NCBI GenBank assembly: GCA_030180135.1
Contig: CM058231.1
Coordinates: 53,764,235 to 53,828,234, forward strand
DNA from: Orychophragmus violaceus
Lineage: Eukaryota > Streptophyta > Magnoliopsida > Brassicales > Brassicaceae
DNA: 64,000 bases
Direction: 5' to 3'
Position numbers and translations under genes: made by a program. Shown in pieces: positions 1-10,560 of the stretch. Each line of letters starts with the position of its first letter. Within the stretch, counting starts at the first letter, position 1. The notes below the pieces were generated by a model. That model was not told where the DNA came from, made no database searches, and saw nothing but the letters and a program-made list of their open reading frames with translations.

Positions 1-1
1 A

Positions 2-2608
2 AGGCTCCATCGGAATGGGCTTCTGGGCTCATTTGATTTTGAATCATGTGAGAAATGCGAATCTTGCTTGGTGGGCAAAATGGCTAGAGCCCCTTTCAAC
101 AAACCAAATGAAAGGGCCAGTGACTTATTGGGCCTTATTCATACTGATGTATGTGGGCCAATGAGTACTGCTGCCAGAGGAAATTTCAAGTACTTCATTA
201 CCTTTACTGATGATTTCAGTAGGTATGGCTATGTCTATTTGATGAGACACAAGTCAGAATCCTTTGATAGATTCAAGGAATTCAAGAATGAAGTTCAGAA
301 TCAACTTGGAAAAAGTATCAAAGTTTTGCGATCGGATCGCGGAGGAGAATACTTAAGCCAAGAGTTCAGCGACCATCTGAGCGAGTGTGGAATTGTTTCA
401 CAACTCACTCCTCCTGGAACACCCCAATGGAATGGAGTGTCAGAGAGGAGGAATCGAACCTTGTTGGACATGGTTCGGTCTATGATGAGTCATTCTAATC
501 TTCCATTATCCTTTTGGGGATACGCTCTAGAAACGTCTGCGTTTACACTAAATAGGGTGCCATCTAAATCAGTGGAAAAGACACCACATGAATTGTGGAC
601 TGGGAACGTTCCTAGTCTGTCTTTCCTGAGGATTTGGGGTTGTGAGGCTTATGTCAAACGTTTAATCTCTGACAAGCTTGCACCCAAATCAGATAAATGC
701 TACTTCGTTGGTTATCCTAGGGAAACCAAGGCATACTACTTTTACAACCAATCTGAGAACAAAGTATTTGTTGCTCGGGACTGTTCTTTTCTTGAGAGGG
801 AGTTTCTCTCTAAGAAAAACAGTGGGAGTAAAGTACATCTTGAAGAAATTCTAGATGCGCAGGATACTGCTCAACCTACTGAGGAAGAGCAGCAGTTGGA
901 TCCACAAAGTTCTGTGGAACCGGCGCCTGTGGAGCCTGAAGTTCGCAGATCCGGAAGGATCCGTCATGAACCCGAGAGATACTATGGATTTCTCGTGACC
1001 AATTCAAATGATCTGATGATCATTGAAGGTGACGAACCAGCGAACTTCGAGGAAGCAATGATGGGCCCGGACTCCGAAAAGTGGCTTGGAGCCTCTAAAT
1101 CCGAAATGGAATCCATGTCAGAAAACCAAGTATGGTCCTTGGTCGATTTACCTAATGGTGTAAAAGCCATTGAGTGTAAATGGATCTTCAAGAAGAAAGT
1201 TGACGTGGATGGCAATGTACAGATTTACAAAGCGAGGTTGGTGGCTAAAGGTTTCAAACAAATTCATGGTATTGACTATGATGAAACCTATTCCCCAGTC
1301 GCTATGCTTAAATCCATTCGGATCCTTCTAGCGATTTCTGCTCATTATGATTATGAGATTTGGCAGATGGATGTCAAAACCGCATTCCTGAATGGTATTC
1401 TGGAAGAGGATGTGTACATGACACAGCCTGAAGGTTTTGTCGATCCTAAGAACGCTGGGAAAGTATGCAAACTTCATAAATCCATTTATGGATTAAAGCA
1501 AGCATCACGGAGTTGGAATCTTCGCTTTGATGAAGCAGTGAAGCAATTCGGTTTCATCAAGAACGGAGAAGAATCATGTGTTTACAAGAAGACTAGTGGG
1601 AGCAAAATTGCGTTTCTTGTACTGTATGTCGATGACATACTCCTCCTCGGTAATGACGTTCCGTTGCTTCAGTCTGTTAAGACTTGGCTCGGAAGTTGTT
1701 TTTCCATGAAAGACATGGGAGAAGCAGCGTACATTCTTGGAATCAGAATCTACAGAGATAGAACAAACAAGCTTATTGGATTGTGCCAAGACACTTATAT
1801 TGATAAGGTATTGCACAGATTCAGGATGCATGATTCCAAGAAGGGCTTCATACCGATGTCTCATGGCACCAGTCTCAGCAAGAACCAGTGTCCGGAGACA
1901 CATGCTGAGCGAGAACGCATGAATAGGATTCCTTATGCATCTGCAATAGGATCTATTATGTATGCCATGCTCTGCACTCGTCCAGATGTAGCTTACGCGT
2001 TAAGCATGACGAGTAGATACCAATCTGATCCAGGTGAGGAACACTGGACAGCTGTCAAGAATATTCTCAAGTATTTGAGACATACTAAGGATAAATTCCT
2101 TGTGTATGGAGGAAGTGAAGAACTTGTGGTGAATGGATTCACCGATGCGAGTTTTCAGACAGACAGAGACGATTTCCGATCACAATCTGGATATGTCTTC
2201 TGTCTAAATGGCGGTGCAGTGAGCTGGAAGAGCTCTAAGCAGAATACCGTAGCTGATTCCACAACGGAAGCTGAATATGTTGCTGCTTCAGAAGCGGCAA
2301 AAGAAGCTGTTTGGATCAAGAAGTTCATGACTGAACTTGGTGTGGTTCCTAGTATCTTGGAGCAAGTGGCTTTGTTTTGTTATAACAACGGAGCCATTGC
2401 TCAGGCGAAAGAACCCAGGTCACACCAGAAGTCCAAACACGTGGAGAGGAAATATCACCTGATTCGTGATATCGTCAATAGAGGTGATATAAAGATCAGC
2501 CGAGTCCCGACGGACGAGAATGTTGCTGATCCTCTGACTAAGTCACTCCCAAGGCCTAAGCATGAGAGTCATACGACTGCTGTAGGCATTAGAGATCTTA
2601 AGATGTAA
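2..2608 (+). CDS. Copia (R0) pol, partial: GAG-pre-integrase end, integrase, reverse transcriptase, RNase H
   Basis: The frame is open from base 2 to the TAA/TAA-rich end at 2608, so the gene runs off the left edge; the first internal Met is at base 68. Order seen: end of the GAG-pre-integrase zinc finger (CEKCESC at about 110-130), integrase core (HTDVCGPM, TDDFSRYGYVYL, GTPQWNGVSERRN), a linker, RT with the YVDD box (LYVDDILLLGND, about residue 520 counted from the Met) and RNase H (TDASF, TTEAEY). This is the standard Ty1/Copia order, integrase before RT. About 850 residues are free of stops and frameshifts, unlike every other pol in the window. One oddity: the third RNase H acidic position, normally CDN in this family, reads CYN (TAT at 2381-2383). 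Gag and the 5' LTR lie outside the window. Confidence 0.95.
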   Translation, partial: RLHRNGLLGSFDFESCEKCESCLVGKMARAPFNKPNERASDLLGLIHTDVCGPMSTAARGNFKYFITFTDDFSRYGYVYLMRHKSESFDRFKEFKNEVQNQLGKSIKVLRSDRGGEYLSQEFSDHLSECGIVSQLTPPGTPQWNGVSERRNRTLLDMVRSMMSHSNLPLSFWGYALETSAFTLNRVPSKSVEKTPHELWTGNVPSLSFLRIWGCEAYVKRLISDKLAPKSDKCYFVGYPRETKAYYFYNQSENKVFVARDCSFLEREFLSKKNSGSKVHLEEILDAQDTAQPTEEEQQLDPQSSVEPAPVEPEVRRSGRIRHEPERYYGFLVTNSNDLMIIEGDEPANFEEAMMGPDSEKWLGASKSEMESMSENQVWSLVDLPNGVKAIECKWIFKKKVDVDGNVQIYKARLVAKGFKQIHGIDYDETYSPVAMLKSIRILLAISAHYDYEIWQMDVKTAFLNGILEEDVYMTQPEGFVDPKNAGKVCKLHKSIYGLKQASRSWNLRFDEAVKQFGFIKNGEESCVYKKTSGSKIAFLVLYVDDILLLGNDVPLLQSVKTWLGSCFSMKDMGEAAYILGIRIYRDRTNKLIGLCQDTYIDKVLHRFRMHDSKKGFIPMSHGTSLSKNQCPETHAERERMNRIPYASAIGSIMYAMLCTRPDVAYALSMTSRYQSDPGEEHWTAVKNILKYLRHTKDKFLVYGGSEELVVNGFTDASFQTDRDDFRSQSGYVFCLNGGAVSWKSSKQNTVADSTTEAEYVAASEAAKEAVWIKKFMTELGVVPSILEQVALFCYNNGAIAQAKEPRSHQKSKHVERKYHLIRDIVNRGDIKISRVPTDENVADPLTKSLPRPKHESHTTAVGIRDLKM

Positions 2609-3428
2609 TCTTGATTCTAGTGGGAGTTCTTAGTTTATTTTAGTTATAAAAGATGCTCATGTAAACATTCTTTTAGAAGTGTTTTAATGAAATTTGATTT
2701 CAGCATTATTTATTGTGATCTAAATAATGGTCCCAAATAAGTTTATGACATATTATAGGTCACCAAGTTGAGAACTTGATCATGAAACCCTATAAGTTAA
2801 TAAATCATTTTGTCCCTAGTCGAGGTTGTAGAATCGGGACACTGACAACCGATAGAGACTAGATTGTGAGGTGACTGTTGGCTAAGTTTCATGGAGCCAA
2901 TGATATGATTATCGCAGTCAGTCACATAGATATATGTTGGTGAACATATGATCGGACATGACCCGCTAATGAGAAGTCTACAAGATAGTTATATATGTGT
3001 CATAAGAGGTTCTCATTACGACTATAGAGTATAGTCCTTAGACCTGAGTTCATCATGCTTTCTTGCATATGAATTGGTACACTTTGACTTTGTCAAACGT
3101 CGACCCGTAACTGGCGGCTATAACGGCACTGTTCGGGTATATCATGAAGTGTGCGTTGAAACAGGGATGGAACAAGATGGAATTTGTCCCTCCTGAATAA
3201 CGGGAGAGAAATATCTCAGGGCCTATCGAAGATTAATTACTGAGAAAAATGTGTGGCCGCACTCAAACGAACTGTAGTTCAGTTGTTTGTAATGTTCAGT
3301 ATGAGATCAGGAGTTCGATAAACACGATGTTGGCTTAATAAGGATGACACAAATCTTGCCTTATGCCAAATCGAGATATAGAGACAAAAGGATTATAGGA
3401 ATTCGTGATTCCAGTACAAGTGGGAGAT
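2609..3428 (+). other. R0 3' untranslated region with polypurine tract
   Basis: No coding potential. The stretch is homologous in layout to the 3' regions of Copias A, C and D (shared text such as the 'tatagtccttagacctgagtt' type block near 3025-3050). It ends in the polypurine tract AGTGGGAGAT (3419-3428) directly before the 3' LTR, the plus-strand primer of reverse transcription. Confidence 0.8.
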
Positions 3429-4067
3429 TGTTGGGATAGTGTCCTGAAATCACACTTGTACTCACTCCTAAAGATAGTTGTGTGTCGAGATCAGACATTC
3501 GTATAATACTGGGCGGTTGCAATGTTTTGCTAGAAGCCTCTTGCAATCTGTAGGTCGTGGACTTACTACCAGTATTATATGATCCTATAGGGTCACACAC
3601 CTAAGCGAACTGGAAGCTACGACATGGGAATGATCATTATGGTAATGATCATACTAATGTGTATTGGATACACATTAATATCGACAAATGGTGTTGTGTC
3701 GATCGACACAGCTTGTGTGTCGGTCGACACAGTTCAGATTTTCCGAACAGGCTTTTCGAGTTTAGGCTTAATTAAGTATGGCCCGTTAAGCACGTTTAGG
3801 TCGAATAATACTCTAAGATTTCGACCTAAACTGTGAGCCGTCCACTTTTCTTGAGAGAAACAGTAGACACACCAGAGAGCATCGATCCCCATTGATCCGG
3901 CACTAGCATCCCGTTTCCAGCGAGCGTGCGTGTGTATCTGGTAGAGGCAAGGCATCTGCGTTGCTCCAACTGATCTCGTTCACCATCTCAATTCCGCTGC
4001 CAAAAGGTAAGAACGAGGTTGGTTCTATTTCAATATATCAAACCCTAAGATCCGTTTGGATCCAACA
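3429..4067 (+). repeat. 3' LTR of Copia R0
   Basis: Starts TGTTGGGATAGTGTCC after the polypurine tract and ends CCAACA at 4067, giving TG...CA termini and 639 bp. The start is related to the LTR starts of Copias A/B (TGTTGGGAATGTCC). It contains two 16-bp palindrome-like blocks, TGTGTCGATCGACACA (3695-3710) and TGTGTCGGTCGACACA (3716-3731). The right end is inferred from the TG/CA rule because the partner LTR is outside the window. Confidence 0.8.
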
Positions 4068-4881
4068 GGATATACACGTACTCCATGTTTTATGTGGGTG
4101 TTTTATGGAGATGGAGAAGTTTTGAACCGTGGGTAGATCATCGAGCGCGAATTTGCAACTTGAGTACGTGTTAAGATAACTAAGAGATAAAGGTATGGAC
4201 GGTAAGACAGACGGTGTAAACTGTTCTTTAATAAGCAAAAAGGATTAGATATCATAGGGCTTCACAAATGTCCGTGTGCTCCGATAAAGACTGGGTTGAG
4301 TTGGTGGGACAATGGTTTCAAAGGTACAAACATCTGCGATACATGCTTTTGGACCCTTGAGTCACTATTCTTCATCACAATCATGAGAGACAGTTTCAGA
4401 ATTTGGCCCCATTATCTTTTTGAAGATCCTTTTTAATATATAGTTGTTAATGTAGTAGATTATGTGGCGCTCGTAAGTTATTTAACCACAATTTAATGAA
4501 AAACAGAGCAAGTTAGCCAGACATCGTAACTCTCCATTGCATGATATTATATTTAACCATGATTAGTGTTTATTTGATGGGGTCTCTTAGAGAAACACCC
4601 ATAAATGCCCTTTGATGGTTGGTGTGAAAAAATTTCCCGTCGAAAAAAATATCATTAGCGGTTGTGGCCCAAATAGTTTTTCTAAACCAATGGTTGTGAC
4701 TTCTAATTTTTACACATTTTACTATTATTAATTCAAAGGTTTTCTTTTACTTCTTCACACCTTTTACTCACCTATTTGGGAAACTATTTAAAACCTTGGA
4801 CGCTTCATTTTCCTACCGCTTACTGAGAGAAAAGACCTCTTTACAAGATAATTTCTGCGAAAATTTCTCCGATTCTCAACC
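4068..4881. other. Unassigned AT-rich spacer
   Basis: I recognise no gene here. Short frames occur near 4255-4440 but match nothing I know. A TATA-like CTATTTAAAACC near 4785 lies about 95 bases before the first RPA-like ATG and could be its old promoter. Confidence 0.4.
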
Positions 4882-7800
4882 ATGGCTCCACAGACTTTCA
4901 AAAAAATTTCTCAAATCAACAACTTCATTCCTTGATTTTGGGACCAAAAATTTCTTCTTTTGTGTGTTTGGATGTGTGTTTCAGCCATTGGAGAACCAAT
5001 AATCCAAATGATTTTGGTCGATGAGGAGTTAATCTTTCTTTTATTCTCTAATCTTTTTTGATTTATTGGGTTATTGCATGTTTTGTTAAGGTATTCGTTT
5101 ATTGATTTAGGGTTATGAAAATAGAGGCAACCGTTCCTGCCTCTTTTATTGAGAAATTATGTTTTTCTACATGGTGTGAGGGTCATTGGTTTAAACTTGT
5201 GAATGCTCGAGTTGTACAAGTACCGGAATATGTGTCGTTGACCCCTCACGATTTCAAGCTCATATACGGTAAACACATCTTTCTGCCTCACTTATGATAA
5301 TATTCCGGAAGGTCATTTTATGCAATTTGAATCGTTTCCGGATATATTAGATGGGAGAGTCTGTGATGAGTACCCTATAGGTAAATTTTAGTCTATACAG
5401 TTGTTTCCTTTATCGGATTATATTAATCATGTTATTTGCATGTCTGATAGACATTATATTTTTAACTAAATACATTAAGGTGTAGTTTTCTAAATGATTT
5501 TATTTTTCTATTATAGATGTCCTTGGTTTTGTTACACTTGTTGGAAACCTTGAACCTCATTGGACATGCCGACCAAAGCTGCAGTTTACAATTCACGACC
5601 TAAGGTTAGTTAAACAAATGCCTATATAATATTCCTCACATATGTTTTGTTGTTTGTCTCTGATAATAGAAAATGAAAATACATTTTTTCTAGCCTCCAG
5701 AGTCTTCGGTGTTTATTTCTCGGGGAAGATGCTAAGGAACTAGTAAAAAGGTTTTGGAAGGATCCTGATAGACATCTCTTTGTGATTCTCCGGTGCTTCT
5801 ACAGAAAGCACGAAATGGGTATAATTAGAAATTCAATTTAGTTTATTTATAGAATGATCTCATGGTGTATTACATGTTTGGGTTTAGGATTGATGATACT
5901 TTTGATTTCTATATTGTTTAAAATGTTAATGGTGTTTGTGTATAAAATTTATTTAATTAGGTGTAACTTGGCTCAAAGGAGAAGAAGGGATGTCAACGAT
6001 TATGTACGATCAAACCAACAATCCGGACTTTAATGGATTCCTCAATAGGTTTTTGTCATAATTACCAAATGCACTCATTATGTAATATGCTTTATATGTT
6101 TCCGGAATTCATACATTGTTTTCTATTTTGTAGCTTTCCAAATCCGGTACCTGACCAATATCCTGAAGAAATTATGCCCTGGTTAAATATCTACTAAATT
6201 ATGTACCTGTTTTAGAAGACCTTATTAAACTTTGTTATTTTTTGGGTTAGATGATCTGTTGATCGCCTTCATGTTTCTTTTAAAAACACATTTGTCGTTA
6301 ATGTTTACAACTTTTCAATTTGGTTATTGTTAAATTCAAATATCAAAGTATATATTTCATTTGTGATACGACAATAAAAGTTTTTGCATGGACTCCAGAA
6401 GACTAAACTATCTCATATTATTATTTATAAATCCAAAATTACAATATGATATGACCCATACCCGACTACTTTGCGACACGAATAATGAGTTTAATATTGG
6501 TCGTATCAATAACGACAAATAAACGACTTGGTTAGTACTATACCCGAAGTAGCGCATTAGTCGCCCATGTACTGACTAATTCGCGATTGTTCTACGACTC
6601 TTAACATCAGACGCATAAATAGTCGCCATATCAACGACTAGCCTGCGACTATTATTTCTGGTCTCGACAATGGCCATTAATCAATCGTCAATCGACGACT
6701 AAATTGGCGACAATCATTTTTGGTCGTATATAAGAACCTAATACACGTCAAATAATCCGTTGTCGCAAAATAGTAGCAATATTGTCCCCGAATAGTGGCC
6801 AAATGTTACGACTACAAGTATAGTCGCAAGGTCCAGTCGCAAAACGCTGTTTTCTTGTAGTGAGTGGTCATGTTACAATTAGAATTGTTTCGGTCTATGT
6901 TCCAATAGTTGGATAACTGTTTAAAAACTTTTTTTATTATGTATTTTTTTTCTGTCGTGTAGGCTATGTTTTGATGATGTCATCATAGTTGTATTAAAGG
7001 AAGCTCCCAAATGGTGTTCATCTGATGAGTTTTTACGTGCTGGATTTTTTTGAGGAAAATATCCTAGAAGGAGTTTGGATGATATCTCTAAATATATTGA
7101 GGTTTGTCTGATTTTAATGTCTCTAATTCTATGTTTTTATTTTATGATGTTTTATTTTTATAATATATGATTTAATCTAATATAGGTTGGTAAGTGTGTC
7201 ACTGTGACCACTGTTGATTCTTTGACCACTGTTGATTCTTTCGACAGAAGTGTTAGGTGGTACTATTTTTCGTGTAAGTCTTGCAATAAAAATATTCAGC
7301 CTTATCCTCGAAATATTGATACACAAGGTCCAAGGCTGAATAATTGTGGTACTTGTGAATTACATTTTACTGATGTTCTTGAGAGGTTTTACGAAATGTG
7401 TGGCAGATTCATAATGTTGTTTAATGATTATCTTAATTGGATTTTTTCTAAGTTCCATTGTTTGTTTTTGGCTAGGTATTACATGGTGTTGCATGTGATT
7501 GACCATACACTCACGAAAATAAAAGTTCTTTTCTTTGATCATATCGGTTATGATTTCTTACATAGAATCGCTTCTGAACTGGCAATGAGGTTTCTCCGGT
7601 ATGCATTTTTGTTTTTATTGTTTAGTTTTTCTTTATTTTCGTTGTTGGTCTTTAGTTTTTGTGTTGAATAGAAGATGTTAATGCATTGTTTGTTCTCAAC
7701 CAGGATAGTCTTAATTCACTGCCGCTGACTCTTGAAAGATTGGCGGGTAGAGAATTCATGTTCAAACTTAGCGTGGGTGAAGACAATTTTAATACAGGAA

Positions 7801-7980
7801 CAAGGCTTATGTTGTTGATTTGGAACCTGGAGATGAAGCTATGGTTCGAGATTTTTCGTTTTCTGGATCGTCAAAGATTTGTTCAACTATCAATTTAACT
7901 GGGGATGATGATTGCAAGATTTTAACCGCTAACGATATTAGTATGACTCCAATCAAGAAGATCAAGGTTGATAAGTTTTA
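4882..7980 (+). pseudogene. RPA1-like single-stranded DNA-binding protein (DUF223/OB-fold), decayed
   Basis: Exon-sized blocks give a replication protein A large-subunit-like product, the type common in Brassicaceae and often carried by Helitrons. The ATG at 4882 begins MAPQTFKKISQI and stops after 17 residues. Blocks at 5115-5270 and 5282-5380 carry FSTWCEGHWFKLVN and FESFPDILDGRV. 5518-5605 has DVLGFVTLVGN. Further blocks lie at 5695-5818, 5961-6050 and 6962-7104. A long block at 7195-7671 has the zinc ribbon (WYYFSCKSCNK ... NCGTCEL) and the C-terminal OB fold (FFDHIGYDFLHRIASELAMR), and 7686 onward has LPLTLERLAGREFMFKL. Decay is clear: early stop, a TGA near 7051 (GFF stop GKYP) and lost exon joins. 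A CACTA remnant sits in an intron. It may have been Helitron cargo, because a Helitron 3' terminus lies 0.9 kb downstream. Confidence 0.75.
6440..6862. mobile_element. CACTA-type element remnant in an RPA-like intron
   Basis: The right end at 6849-6862 is GTTTTCTTGTAGTG, the complement of the CACTACAAGAAAAC terminus typical of plant CACTA elements. Inside are about 18 short subterminal repeats of the TAGTCG/CGACTA type in both orientations (for example near 6466, 6560, 6628, 6640, 6700 and 6830). I find no matching left terminus, so the left end is approximate and probably deleted. No transposase is present; it is non-autonomous. Confidence 0.7.
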
Positions 7981-8880
7981 GGTTTTATAAGATAGTTATA
8001 TTTATTTTAGTTTTAGTTTTCGGATTTGTATCCATTTTTTGTGTTTTGTTCCTTTAGTCTATTTAAATTTGGTTTTGGCGTTGGCTATTATAATTTTTTT
8101 TATTTTAACTTGATAAATTTGTTTATAAACCCTTTTTAGTATGTTTTCTATTAGGATTTTATTCTATAAGCACGCGACAAAACCAATCTTAGTCAGTTCA
8201 CTTATTGTTATCGTATACGATAAACTGTATTGTTTATTTTATGTTTGCGTCGATGAAAATGTGATTGATCGTGTATTATATTTTAAAATTTTATAATTTT
8301 TCTATGGATACATGTTGTGTTGATAGTTGTGGAGACCTAGCATAATCTTCATCTTAGATTGATTATGTTTCATTAATAGTTTCCGCCACGTTTAAGTGAA
8401 CTCTTACACGAATTGTATGGCATGATTTTCCAGTCCATCATTATATAATTATATTGGGTTCGAGATATCTTTCATGATACATAAGTATTGATGCTTCGAA
8501 CATGACTGCCATGGTAGTTTGCTTGCCATACAAGAAATGTATTGTTTTAATTTTCAAGTACAAAGCAATTTAAAATCTCCATATATATTCTATGCAAAAG
8601 TCAATATTTTCTCCAAGTTATAGTTTTTCAATGCATAAAATGGTATTTTCTTACTTTTTATATTATGCACAAAAGACGACATTATTTCGTGTTATTCTTA
8701 TATGTTAGGTTATGATATAACTAGAGTGCAAAACTATGATATAACCCTAATCAACACAATATACAATATTTTTTGCGCCACATTTAAACAAATTGAAAAT
8801 AATGAATTATTATCATAGTATTTAATAACATACATTGTTTAGTAAAAAAATTATGCACAATTATATAAAATCGTATATTT
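7981..8880. other. AT-rich non-coding stretch before the Helitron terminus
   Basis: No coding frame longer than noise. It contains runs of A and T and several ATATAT stretches and ends at the Helitron-type terminus. It is probably the 3' subterminal part of that element. Confidence 0.4.
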
Positions 8881-8915
8881 TGGATAATCCGCGCATTTGC
8901 GCAGGCACCACACTA
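8881..8915 (+). mobile_element. Helitron-type 3' terminus (hairpin plus CTAG)
   Basis: A short GC stem (CGCGCATTTGCGC, about 8890-8902) lies 9 bases before CTAG (8912-8915), followed by T. Plant Helitrons end in a GC hairpin followed by CTRR and insert between A and T, so this fits a 3' end. The 5' TC end was not found. The element probably covers the RPA-like pseudogene to the left, but that is inference. Confidence 0.7.
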
Positions 8916-9720
8916 GTATATCTTGTATAGATATTTATTCAGTGTTTTGGAGTCTTTTGAGCCATTTACACGTATATGTATGAGATGGAGATAATATTGA
9001 TATTTGGGAACTTTTGCAGTTAATTTGAGGAATTGGCAAATGTATAGTAGACATTGCCCATATTCGAGCATGGTGTTTTTCGACACCATTCTTAGTGTCG
9101 GTCAACACCGGTCGTGCATCAAGAGTTCACGCGTGCTTTAAGAAGGAATTGAAGATTTTCAGTTTTTACCCAAAAGTTTTTTTTAGTTGGAGAAGGCTCA
9201 TTTGTGCTTTATGACTATATTTATGTTTCCTATGCCATTGTAGAGTCTTTTTTTATTTTTATTCCAGAGAGATTTGTACTAGAGCTTTCGGGGCTAATCT
9301 CCAAAGATTTTGAACCCCCTTTGTTATATATTGATTTCTCTTATGCTTTCTACTTCATTCTTGTTTACTGACTCAATTTCCATGTCTGGATCATTTGCTA
9401 GTTAGGTTTAGAGTTTATCATTAGGGATTTCATGAATTGCTAGATTGATTGATTAGTTTAGGATTCTGGAACTCTAGTTTTTCATTTAGGTTGTTCTTAT
9501 TCCTTGCACTAAATTAGCTACTAAGAATATTAATCAAAGGTTGATTCTTGCAATGACAGTTGGCTAATTAACTATTAACAACGTGGTGAGAAATTTATCT
9601 ATTCCCGAAGGAAATTGGTTTAGGAAAATTGTGAACAAATCGAACTTGATTAAATACATGTTTAGACTTTATAATAGATTTTGATTAAATGCATGTTTAG
9701 AAATTGCTGCAGTTAATACT
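8916..9720 (+). repeat. Left LTR of Athila-like Gypsy element F, truncated at both ends
   Basis: Aligns along most of its length with 57780-58560 at the far side of the nest. Shared landmarks include the 'gtcttttgag.catttac' block, 'gtgtcggtc.acacc', 'gcatcaagagttcacgc', and 'cgaacttgatt.aat.catgtttaga'. The start is cut at the Helitron terminus. The end passes abruptly into gag-leader-like sequence near 9720, so the LTR tail, primer site and gag start were lost in a deletion. Confidence 0.75.
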
Positions 9721-10079
9721 TAGTTGGCTTCTATCCACTGAGGTCGATACACTCGATTAGGTGTCGACCAAGAAAGCCCGTGTTGACGACACACCTCTGG
9801 TGTCAGTGAAAAGACATCATCCCCAAAGTCCAACTTGCCTACTTTGCTGCCAGTATCGATCTACACACCCTCTGTGTCAGTTGACACCAAGCCTAGACGA
9901 GCCAAAAAGACTGAACAGATCCTGAACGAGTCAATAAGCCTAAGTTGACATTCCGTAAGTCTCCTATGAAGTCCAAACAAGAGTTGTATGAGGCCAGATG
10001 CAAGGCAATGAAGGAAAACCTGCTTATTGAGATTTTACTTGTTGATGCCTTGAGGATTAACCCTTTTCTGAGGAGGTAA

Positions 10080-10560
10080 CCAAAGAAGATAATATCCAAG
10101 GATGGAGATTTACAAGAAGGGATGGTGCGGGTCTCGGAGCAAGTAAATGTTTTGCTCCAGAAAAAGATTCTAGAGAAGCTACCAGACCATTGAGTCTTTG
10201 TGCTAGATTGTTCTATTTTCAGGTGCAGCTTCAAGCATTCTCTGTGTGACTTGGGATCTGTGTAAACCTTATACCATACTATATGGCTGTAAGTTTGGGA
10301 TTGATAGACTTCCAAGAGACTATAATCTCCTTGATTCTAGGTGATCTCTCGAAAAGAATTCAAAGACTTCTTGAGGAGATTCCCATTATAGTTGGAGACT
10401 ATTTGATTCCTATAGATTTTGTTACGCTAAAGTATGATGTTGAACCAGATTATCCATTTATCCTTGGTATATCTTTTTAGCTACAACTGGAGCATGATTG
10501 ATATGAGGCAGGGTTTGCCTGATCTCGACCTAAGAGATAAACTTATTCATTTTAAAATGG
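10080..10560 (+). pseudogene. Athila-type gag-protease relic
   Basis: Reading across frames gives EKLPDH-VFVLDCSI, SLCDLGS, then IPIIVGDYLIPIDFVTLKYD and EPDYPFILG (10370-10475), followed by FLATTGA and IDMRQG. These match the order of the Athila gag-protease region (LPDPGSF, SLCDLGxS, VGDxxxPxDFVVL, EPxxPLILGRPFLATAGAxIDV). Several frameshifts and stops interrupt it, for example TAG at 10478-10480 within the ILG-RPFLA motif. It is non-functional. The clearest intact piece is the frame at 10283-10480. Confidence 0.7.

Noticed and set aside
7204..7671. Separate membrane protein of 155 codons
   Set aside because: The first two thirds are the RPA1-like zinc ribbon and OB fold; the hydrophobic tail is intron sequence read through.
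10283..10480. Small independent gene of 65 codons
   Set aside because: It is a piece of the Athila gag-protease relic; flanking motifs continue in other frames.
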